The position numbers and the translations under genes are program-made. A model generated the notes under the pieces. It was not told the origin of the DNA. It worked only from the letters and a program-made list of their open reading frames with translations, and searched no databases. From contig JAICVE010000235.1 of the NCBI GenBank assembly GCA_025935475.1, positions 1-5,016 of the forward strand: a DNA stretch of 5,016 nucleotides, read 5' to 3'. Source of the DNA: Nitrospira sp. (GTDB taxonomy: Bacteria > Nitrospirota > Nitrospiria > Nitrospirales > Nitrospiraceae). Below are positions 1 through 5,016 of this stretch, piece by piece; position 1 is the first letter of the stretch, and each line of letters opens with the position of its first letter.

Positions 1-356
1 GCCTTAATGACCTCTTCGACCTTCCACCACGCACCGATGTTGCCGGGATTGATACGAACACAATCAACGATCTCTGCGGCTTTCAAGGCCAACCGATGGT
101 CGAAATGGATGTCTGCGATGAGCGGCACCGCCATGGCCGCTTTGATGCGGGGAAGCGCGGCAGCAGCTTCTTCATCAGGCACCGCGACGCGGATCAGTTC
201 GCATCCGGCCGCCTCAAGCTGCCGGATTTGCTCCACCGTCGTCGTCACATCTCTCGTATCGGTCGAACACATCGACTGGACCGAAACGGGCGCGTCGCCG
301 CCGATCTTCACTTTGCCGACTTGAATCTGCTTAGTGGGGCGTCTGGTGATGTGCAT
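1..356 (-). CDS. ispG: IspG (GcpE), 4-hydroxy-3-methylbut-2-enyl diphosphate synthase, N-terminal part
   Basis: IspG is a cytoplasmic [4Fe-4S] enzyme of the MEP pathway. It reductively opens 2-C-methyl-D-erythritol 2,4-cyclodiphosphate to HMBDP, the penultimate step to IDP and DMADP. Only the first 118 codons are present; the gene runs off the left edge. The translation shows the family's N-terminal TIM-barrel signatures: VSVQSM followed by STDTRDV (about residues 24-37), GCELIRVAVPD (51-61), PLIADIHFDHRLALKAAE (78-95) and VRINPGNIG (100-108). The Fe-S-binding cysteines lie in the missing C-terminal part. I chose the ATG at 356 because it puts the start shortly before the conserved region and 30 nt after the dxs stop. 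No Shine-Dalgarno sequence is visible upstream (the last bases before ATG are gcccagattgttca), so translation may depend on coupling to dxs. Co-transcription with dxs is likely. The assignment is very secure; the symbol ispG is equivalent to gcpE. Confidence 0.96.
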   Translation of the reverse strand, partial: MHITRRPTKQIQVGKVKIGGDAPVSVQSMCSTDTRDVTTTVEQIRQLEAAGCELIRVAVPDEEAAAALPRIKAAMAVPLIADIHFDHRLALKAAEIVDCVRINPGNIGAWWKVEEVIK

Positions 357-363
357 TGAACAA

Positions 364-391
364 TCTGGGCGCTTAACTCTGGGCGCTTAAC
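364..391. repeat. Perfect 14-bp tandem duplication across the dxs stop codon
   Basis: The 14-base unit tctgggcgcttaac occurs twice head to tail (364-377 and 378-391), and the next base (392) extends the match by one. On the coding strand each unit carries a TAA. The first-read copy supplies the dxs stop codon (389-387). The second TAA (375-373) lies 14 nt further on and out of frame with the first. The duplication makes up most of the 30-nt dxs-ispG spacer. It looks like a recent slippage duplication; no regulatory role is evident. Confidence 0.85.
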
Positions 392-2333
392 TGCCCTGCT
401 CGTCCCCGTGCGGCAGGTGATCGACCGCTGCGGAGAAGAGTTCCGGCTCGTGGGAAGCAATTGGGCTCTTCGTGACTAATTCCTTCACGCTGCGGTATAT
501 CCCATCGGTGGTCAATCCGTACCGTTCCCGCAGCAGGTCCTGGGGGCCTTGCTCGATGTACCAGTCTGGAAGCCCGATGACCTTCGTTTTGACGGTCACG
601 CCGGCCTCGGACAAGGCTTCGAGAACCGCGGAGCCGAAGCCGCCCATTTTGCAGCCTTCTTCGACCGTCACGACATAGCGTACCCGCTTGGCGATATTCA
701 CGATCAATTCCTGATCGAGAGGTTTGACGAAGCGCGCGTTGATGACGGCGGTCGACAGCCCCTCATGGCTCAATTGCTCCGCCGCCTTGACCGCCGGCCA
801 TACCGACACGCCGATCGCGATAATCGCCACGTCGGTTCCGTCCCGCAAGAGCTCGCCTTTGCCGATCGGGAGCTCTTTCTGCTCGCGATCCATCGGCACG
901 CCCAGGCTGACGCCCCGTGGATAGCGGATGGACGCTGGGCCCTCATACTGCAGACCGGTTTTGAGCATGTGCTGCAATTCGTTTTCATCTTTCGGCGCCA
1001 TGACGACCATGTTCGGCATGTGTCGCAAGTAGGCGTAATCGAAGGCGCCGTGATGCGTTGTGCCGTCCTCGGCAACGAGACCACCGCGATCGATGCAAAA
1101 GGTCACTGGCAGATTCTGGGTGGCAACGTCATGCACCACTTGATCATAGGCGCGCTGGAGGAACGTGGCATACATGGCGACGACCGGCCGCATGCCCTGA
1201 GCTGCCAAGCCGGCCGCAAACGTCACCGCATGCTGCTCGGCAATTCCCACGTCATAGAGGCGGTCAGGAAATTCCTTTTCAAAGGCGTTCAGGCCCGTGC
1301 CCTCGCACATCGCCGCGGTGATCGCCACGACGCGCTTGTCATCACGAGCCGCTTGAATCAACGACTCGATAGCGATTTGGGTATAAGAAGGTCGCGCCGC
1401 CTTCTTCGCCGGCGCGCCGGTTTCGCGGACAAACGGCGGACAGGCATGGAACCACACCGGGTTTTTCTCGGCTGGCTCATAGCCCAGTCCCTTCTTCGTA
1501 ATGACATGGAGAAGGACCGGCCCTCTCATCTTGAGGACGTTCTCGAGGGTGGGAAGCAGATGCTCGAAATTATGGCCGTCGATTGGACCGGCGTAGCGGA
1601 ATCCCAATTCTTCGAAGAGCAGCCCTGGGAGGATGGCACCCTTGGCCAACTCTTCCGCGCGACGGGCCAGCTTCTCGACGTCATATCCGATGTGCGGAAT
1701 TTTCCTCAGTAATTGGCCGGTTTCCTCCCGCATTTTCGTATAAAAATCGCCGGTGAAGGTTCGGTTCAAATAGGAGGAAATGGCACCGACATTCTTGGAG
1801 ATGGACATCTGATTGTCATTGAGAATGACGACGAAATCCTTGCCGAGGCCCCCTGCATGATGCAGCCCCTCGAGCGTCATGCCGGCGGTCATGGCTCCAT
1901 CACCAACCACGCAGACGACTTTGTGCTTGAGGCCCTGCTGTTCCCGGGCCTCGACCATCCCGTAGGCGGCCGAAACGCCGGTCCCCGCATGCCCGGCATT
2001 GAAGGTATCGTAGACGCTTTCCTCGCGCTTGCAGAATCCGCTCAATCCGCCGTATTGGCGAAGGGTGTGGAACTGCTCCCGCCGCCCGGTGAGCAGCTTA
2101 TGCGCGTAGGCTTGATTGCTGGTATCCCACACGATCTTGTCCTGGGGGGTATCCATCAGATAGTGCAGCGCCACCGTCAACTCGACCACGCCCAGGTTCG
2201 AGGCCAGATGGCCTCCGACGCTGGACACCGCTCCGATGATCTGCTCCCTAAGCTCTTGGCAGAGTTTGGGAAATTGCGCGGGTTTGAGCCGCTTGAGATC
2301 AGCGGGGCTGTGGATGGTCTTCAAAATCGACAT
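387..2333 (-). CDS. dxs: 1-deoxy-D-xylulose-5-phosphate synthase (DXS)
   Basis: DXS is a cytoplasmic thiamine-diphosphate enzyme that condenses pyruvate with D-glyceraldehyde 3-phosphate to DXP, the entry step of the MEP pathway and a precursor for thiamine and pyridoxal. The protein is 648 aa, close to the usual 620-640, with a tail of about 27 residues after the normal end. Visible are GGHLASNLG (40-48, His42 equivalent to E. coli His49), the ThDP motif GDGAMTAG (144-151) with LNDN (171-174), GPIDGH (249-254), WFHACPPF (His296), DVGIAEQHAVT (361-371, Glu366 equivalent to catalytic Glu370), YATFLQRAYDQ, EDGTTHHG (422-429) and SIRYPRG (468-474), spanning the ThDP, pyrimidine-binding and C-terminal transketolase-like domains. 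Odd: the usual VGHQ is TSNQ at 71-74, so the canonical active-site His is Asn73, and GHSST is GHAGT at 114-118. The ATG at 2333 follows a strong Shine-Dalgarno sequence and begins a typical DXS N-terminus (MSILKTIHSPADLKRL). ispG follows 30 nt downstream. Confidence 0.97.
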   Translation of the reverse strand: MSILKTIHSPADLKRLKPAQFPKLCQELREQIIGAVSSVGGHLASNLGVVELTVALHYLMDTPQDKIVWDTSNQAYAHKLLTGRREQFHTLRQYGGLSGFCKREESVYDTFNAGHAGTGVSAAYGMVEAREQQGLKHKVVCVVGDGAMTAGMTLEGLHHAGGLGKDFVVILNDNQMSISKNVGAISSYLNRTFTGDFYTKMREETGQLLRKIPHIGYDVEKLARRAEELAKGAILPGLLFEELGFRYAGPIDGHNFEHLLPTLENVLKMRGPVLLHVITKKGLGYEPAEKNPVWFHACPPFVRETGAPAKKAARPSYTQIAIESLIQAARDDKRVVAITAAMCEGTGLNAFEKEFPDRLYDVGIAEQHAVTFAAGLAAQGMRPVVAMYATFLQRAYDQVVHDVATQNLPVTFCIDRGGLVAEDGTTHHGAFDYAYLRHMPNMVVMAPKDENELQHMLKTGLQYEGPASIRYPRGVSLGVPMDREQKELPIGKGELLRDGTDVAIIAIGVSVWPAVKAAEQLSHEGLSTAVINARFVKPLDQELIVNIAKRVRYVVTVEEGCKMGGFGSAVLEALSEAGVTVKTKVIGLPDWYIEQGPQDLLRERYGLTTDGIYRSVKELVTKSPIASHEPELFSAAVDHLPHGDEQGS

Positions 2334-2340
2334 GCCGAAA

Positions 2341-2347
2341 CTCCTTT
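2341..2347 (-). promoter_or_regulatory. Ribosome binding site of dxs
   Basis: The coding strand reads AAAGGAG, then a 7-nt spacer (tttcggc), then the dxs ATG at 2333. This near-consensus Shine-Dalgarno sequence at ideal spacing fixes the dxs start. It is the only strong ribosome binding site placed ahead of an accepted start in the window. Confidence 0.8.
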
Positions 2348-2428
2348 GCGAGAGTTCATGGCCCAGTAATCGGGCTGAATCCAGATAGGCTTGGCGAAGG
2401 GCTATGCGGTCTGCATGCTGGCGGGGGT

Positions 2429-2457
2429 AGTCTCACACAACCCTCAATTGCTGTCAA
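2429..2457 (-). promoter_or_regulatory. Putative sigma70-type promoter for dxs-ispG
   Basis: On the minus strand a perfect -35 hexamer TTGACA (2457-2452) is followed by a 17-nt spacer and a weak -10 hexamer GAGACT (2434-2429, 3 of 6 consensus matches). Transcription would start near 2422 and leave a 5' leader of nearly 90 nt before dxs. The rest of the 157-bp gap (2334-2490) holds only the dxs ribosome binding site and a weak 4-bp stem (GCCC/GGGC, 2361-2375). I see no U-tract terminator after the DUF3187 gene, so read-through from upstream is possible. The -35 element and its position support the call; the poor -10 keeps it tentative. Confidence 0.4.
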
Positions 2458-2490
2458 GCGGATAGGGGTTCCGGACTCCTCGCAATGGGA

Positions 2491-3576
2491 TCAACTCTGG
2501 AAGCGGTAGGTAAACAGGACCCCTAATGTAAAATCGGCGGCGCCACCCGTGACGAAGTCAATATTCTCAATGGCATAGGCCTGCCAGAGCCAATGTTGAG
2601 CAAAACGGTAACTGAAGCCGGCGACCAACTCGGATACACCCTTGTCGAAGACCTCTAGGCCAACATTCCTGAAGGGGGTCGTGTAATAGTCAAACTGCAT
2701 GGTCAGGGAGAAGTTCTCCGACCAAAGGTATTCGGCCGCGGCCATGCCCATGATCGTGGGATACAACGCGAAGCCGGCGATCCGCCCAGTTGGAACCACG
2801 CCGTTTAAGTTGCCATACATCACCCACCGGCTTCCAAGCGCCTTCTCGATCGCTAGTCCGAGCCCAAAGTCCGGGCTGCCGCTGCCGAAATACTCGTTTT
2901 GGTCGCCTGTAGGAAGTTTGATCGCCGTCCGAAGCGAAAGCGCGGGCATGTCAGAGGTCTCCCTGACCAGCTGATATTTGACCTGCACCATGCTGTCGCC
3001 GAGGCCGAGCGCGCCCTTTGTTCCGTTGATGACCTGCTGCCCGTTGCGCGTTATGTTGTAGACATAGTTGACATTGCTGAGCGCGCTGCGCGCCGGCGAG
3101 AGCCCGGTCGTGGCCCGCTCGACGCCTTCGATCATGCCGGACATGATCCCTGTGTAGCGGTACAGGAAGGGGAGTTCGAAGCCGACCTCGAGCTTCGAGG
3201 TCACGCCATACCGCAGGAAAAGTCCGGTCCGCAGAGTCTCGAATTTCATCTGGGCACTAGCATTTTGCGGGAGTTCGGAATACACCGCGGCGGTTTCCGC
3301 CAGTTCCAGGCGTACGTCGAGCGTCCCTTGGCTGAGCACGACGGCACGGTCTGCCGGCATATTCAGTACCAGCTGCTGGAGCGGGTTGAAGTTTCGTACA
3401 GGAAAGGGGCCGAACCCTTCGGCCGGAGCTTGAGACGGATGCAAACATAACGCGGCGGCCAACGCCCCCAACACTGCCCGGCGCGCTCCATCCTTTCTCC
3501 AACGATGGGACGGCGCCGCGTCAGTAGGGGAAGTCCAGCCCCGCGAAGATGGCGCCACCCTCCTTGCTGAAGCCAT
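2491..3576 (-). CDS. DUF3187-type outer-membrane beta-barrel protein (start uncertain)
   Basis: This is a predicted exported outer-membrane barrel of the DUF3187 type; its function is unknown. The mature region opens with GPFPVRNFNPL (56-66), which resembles the DUF3187 N-terminus. It continues with alternating beta strands rich in aromatics and glycine, including LRYGVTSKLEVGFELPF, LGLGDSMVQVKYQL (190-203) and IKLPTGD (219-225). It ends with IENIDF, AADFTLGVLFTYRF and QS, a barrel-like terminal strand. An export signal is visible: a basic stretch (RWRKDGARR, 25-33), a hydrophobic core (AVLGALAAALCL, 34-45) and an APA cleavage site before Glu53. The start is unclear. The ATG at 3576 has no ribosome binding site and overlaps the Omp85 gene by 56 bp. 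The in-frame GTG at 3474 (residue 35) would lose the basic part of the signal. The best ribosome-binding-site and ATG pair (3491) is in another frame. The coordinates given are therefore the outer limit; the secure coding part is about 3474-2491. It is probably co-transcribed with the Omp85 gene. Confidence 0.8.
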   Translation of the reverse strand: MASARRVAPSSRGWTSPTDAAPSHRWRKDGARRAVLGALAAALCLHPSQAPAEGFGPFPVRNFNPLQQLVLNMPADRAVVLSQGTLDVRLELAETAAVYSELPQNASAQMKFETLRTGLFLRYGVTSKLEVGFELPFLYRYTGIMSGMIEGVERATTGLSPARSALSNVNYVYNITRNGQQVINGTKGALGLGDSMVQVKYQLVRETSDMPALSLRTAIKLPTGDQNEYFGSGSPDFGLGLAIEKALGSRWVMYGNLNGVVPTGRIAGFALYPTIMGMAAAEYLWSENFSLTMQFDYYTTPFRNVGLEVFDKGVSELVAGFSYRFAQHWLWQAYAIENIDFVTGGAADFTLGVLFTYRFQS

Positions 3577-4723
3577 AGTCGATTCGGCCGACGACGTTGG
3601 GACGAACGATGCCCCGAAACCCGATGCCCGGCGTCATACGGTAGTCCTTGAAGCTGACATCCTTGAAGCTGTTGAATACTTGGCCTGTATCGAGAAACGT
3701 CGCCATTTCGAAATCTGCCGCGACGCCCGCAATCTTGGCCCGTGCAAGGTGAATGCGCTCCTCGATGCTTGCTGCAATCAGGTTTTTGTCGATGAAGCGG
3801 TCGACACCGTACCCCCTCAGATTGTTCTGACCCCCTAGTGAACTTTGCTCGAAAAAGGGGACTTGCGAGCCTAAGGTTGCCTGTAGATCTGCCCGGATGA
3901 TCAGTATGGCGCGCTTCGATTCGCTCGGAAATAGCTTCTTTATGTCCAGTTCGTAGCGTGAATAGAGTGGGAAATCGCTATTATGGACGTTTTGATTCAG
4001 TTCGGCATAAGCGGTCACCGCCATGCCATCCGTCGGAGAAGTCAGATTGTTCCTTGTGTCGTAATAGAATGTGGCGCGGGTTCCGATGATGAGCGTGTCG
4101 CCCTCGACCCCTGGGACCGTTGGGAAGACATCCCCCGTGAAGGGCAGGTCGGTCGCGCCCTTTTGAAGGCTGACTTGACGCACGCGTTGTCCCACGGCTA
4201 TCTGGGTCACCTCGTTCGCATACACGCCGAACCGCCAGTTGCCCCGGAGTTCGCGGGCCGTATAATTCGTTTCATCCGCTTCGATGGTGGTTTGCCCCAG
4301 CCCAAAGAACCGGGATGTCGCGTTCTTGAAGAAGGAGCCGCCAAACGTCAGAAAGTAACGGCCGTCGGAAAAGGCCGGGTCGACATAGTTGAACAACAGT
4401 TTGCGTTCGATTCGTTCCGTGTAAGACGCGATAAACTGCATTTGACGGCCACCGGTGTCGTACCGGAAGAGATTGAACGTCCCTCTGGTGCCGACGATCG
4501 AGTTCTTGATGAGCATCGGTGCCATGAGATACCTCAGCTCGCCGTCGGGATCCGTGATCAGAATCGGCACGATGAGTCCGGCATCGCTGCCGTCGTTTTT
4601 CGAGGTCGAGGCCGACGGAATGGGGAACACCTGCGTGTCCGCCCCGACCGAGGTGACAGACAGCGGTGCCATCCCTGCGAGCAGGCATACAAGAAAGACG
4701 GCGATGCCGCGCAGGATCCTCAT
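3521..4723 (-). CDS. Omp85-superfamily outer-membrane barrel without POTRA domains (surface antigen D15-like)
   Basis: This is a 400-aa protein with a clear signal peptide (MRILRGIAVFLVCLLAGMAP, probable cleavage after VGA near residue 28), a short linker (about 29-48), and then a beta-barrel to the C-terminus. Omp85 hallmarks are FFGLGQTTIEADE (139-151), FYYDTRNNLTSPTDG (219-233), LGGQNNLRGYGVDRF (296-310) with the conserved loop-6 RGY at 303-305, FLDTGQVF (343-350), PGIGFRG, and a closing strand that ends IFAGLDFPY with a terminal aromatic residue. No POTRA repeats fit in the linker, so it is not BamA or TamA. It resembles the 'noNterm' group described for the Omp85/TpsB superfamily. It starts 20 nt after the mlaC stop without a visible Shine-Dalgarno sequence, suggesting translational coupling in one operon. 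By inference from its neighbour, it may act in lipid traffic at the outer membrane; the substrate is unknown. The family assignment is secure; the function is not. Confidence 0.9.
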   Translation of the reverse strand: MRILRGIAVFLVCLLAGMAPLSVTSVGADTQVFPIPSASTSKNDGSDAGLIVPILITDPDGELRYLMAPMLIKNSIVGTRGTFNLFRYDTGGRQMQFIASYTERIERKLLFNYVDPAFSDGRYFLTFGGSFFKNATSRFFGLGQTTIEADETNYTARELRGNWRFGVYANEVTQIAVGQRVRQVSLQKGATDLPFTGDVFPTVPGVEGDTLIIGTRATFYYDTRNNLTSPTDGMAVTAYAELNQNVHNSDFPLYSRYELDIKKLFPSESKRAILIIRADLQATLGSQVPFFEQSSLGGQNNLRGYGVDRFIDKNLIAASIEERIHLARAKIAGVAADFEMATFLDTGQVFNSFKDVSFKDYRMTPGIGFRGIVRPNVVGRIDYGFSKEGGAIFAGLDFPY

Positions 4724-4743
4724 GGGCGATCGGTTCGCGGATG

Positions 4744-5016
4744 TTACGGGGATTTGATCTTTTCGGACTTCTTGCGAAGCTGCTCGACGAGGTCGGCGTA
4801 ACTGCCGTTGCGGAGGATTTTGCTGAACTGCCCGCGATAATTATTCACGAGACTGACGCCGTCCACGACGACGTCATACACGCGCCAATCTGAGCCCTTG
4901 TGAAGCAGCCGATAATCGAGAGGAATCTCGGTCTTTCCCGTCAGGACTTTGGTCCGCACCTCGGCATACTCTTTTTCGTTCCGCTCATTCACGTACTGCA
5001 CACCCTCGCCTGAATA
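4744..5016 (-). CDS. mlaC: MlaC/Ttg2D-family periplasmic phospholipid-binding protein, C-terminal part
   Basis: MlaC carries phospholipids across the periplasm between the inner-membrane MlaFEDB transporter and an outer-membrane component. In E. coli that component is the lipoprotein MlaA bound to a porin. Only the last 90 codons plus the stop are in the window; full proteins are about 200 aa, so the signal peptide and N-terminal half lie beyond the right edge. The frame is open to base 5016. Recognisable C-terminal family features are YAEVRTKVLTG, IPLDYRLLHKGSDWRVYDVV (residues Asp-Trp-Arg-Val-Tyr-Asp), VDGVSLVNNYRGQF and a closing amphipathic helix (SYADLVEQLRKKSEKIKSP). The GTG at 5001 is an internal Val codon, not a start, because family-like sequence continues upstream of it. 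The gene is followed after 20 nt by the Omp85-type barrel gene, which suggests a shared operon. mlaE, mlaF and mlaD homologues would be expected upstream but cannot be seen here. Confidence 0.92.
   Translation of the reverse strand, partial: YSGEGVQYVNERNEKEYAEVRTKVLTGKTEIPLDYRLLHKGSDWRVYDVVVDGVSLVNNYRGQFSKILRNGSYADLVEQLRKKSEKIKSP

Noticed and set aside
2321..2359. Possible 12-aa upstream open reading frame overlapping the dxs start (ATG at 2359, stop at 2323-2321)
   Set aside because: It has no ribosome binding site, no recognisable leader-peptide features, and its length is easily expected by chance. The dxs ribosome binding site lies inside it.
549..2369. Long open frame on the plus strand opposite dxs (two reading frames, 387 and 218 codons, in the same phase and separated by a single stop)
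   Set aside because: It lies entirely antisense to a fully conserved dxs. Its translation is rich in Arg, His, Gly and Asp with no recognisable domain, which is typical of a GC-rich shadow frame.
2361..2375. Short inverted repeat gcccagtaatcgggc in the dxs leader as terminator or riboswitch
   Set aside because: It has only a 4-bp stem, a 7-nt loop and no U-tract. No known riboswitch core (for example the thiamine-box pattern) was recognised in the leader.
2899..3450. Plus-strand open frame of 183 codons opposite the DUF3187 gene
   Set aside because: It is antisense to the barrel gene and has shadow-like composition. The minus-strand frame has a signal peptide and barrel strands; this one has no family resemblance.
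3257..3502. 81-codon minus-strand frame starting at TTG 3502, overlapping the DUF3187 gene start
   Set aside because: It is a different frame across the conserved DUF3187 N-terminal region (GPFPVRN) and has no hydrophobic signal or domain. The DUF3187 frame explains this stretch better.
3983..4801. Plus-strand open frame of 272 codons opposite the Omp85 gene
   Set aside because: It is antisense to a clear Omp85 barrel, crosses the mlaC-Omp85 junction, and has a composition rich in Arg, Asp and His without motifs.
4744..5001. GTG at 5001 as the start of a small 85-aa gene
   Set aside because: The frame stays open to the window edge and the sequence matches the C-terminal half of MlaC, so the GTG is an internal Val codon of a truncated gene.

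Overview
The window comes from a diderm (Gram-negative-type) bacterium with moderately high GC. All five genes lie on the minus strand, so transcription runs from high to low coordinates. The presence of MlaC, two outer-membrane barrel proteins and two enzymes of the MEP isoprenoid pathway establishes a diderm bacterium. The look of the DXS, Omp85 and DUF3187 proteins gives me an impression of Nitrospirota (Nitrospira-like). That lineage call is not proven from this sequence alone.

Layout in transcription order: (1) 5016-4744, the C-terminal part of an MlaC/Ttg2D phospholipid-shuttle protein, cut by the right edge. (2) 4723-3521, a compact Omp85-superfamily barrel with a signal peptide and no POTRA domains, 20 nt after mlaC. 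(3) 3576 (or 3474)-2491, a DUF3187-type outer-membrane barrel whose reading frame overlaps the Omp85 gene and whose true start is unclear. (4) A 157-bp non-coding gap (2334-2490) holding a likely sigma70-type promoter and a good ribosome binding site. (5) 2333-387, dxs. (6) 356-1, the N-terminal part of ispG, 30 nt after dxs and cut by the left edge. A perfect 14-bp tandem duplication covers the dxs stop codon and most of the dxs-ispG spacer.

There are two functional blocks. The upstream block (mlaC, POTRA-less Omp85, DUF3187) looks like an envelope-lipid transport operon: a periplasmic lipid carrier followed directly by two predicted outer-membrane barrels, which suggests a non-MlaA outer-membrane partner. 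The downstream block (dxs, ispG) holds the first and the penultimate enzymes of the MEP pathway to IDP and DMADP. The best points for a second look are the mlaC-barrel linkage, the unresolved start (or frameshift) of the DUF3187 gene, and a DXS active site in which a normally conserved histidine is asparagine. I found no mobile element, CRISPR array, tRNA or rRNA.
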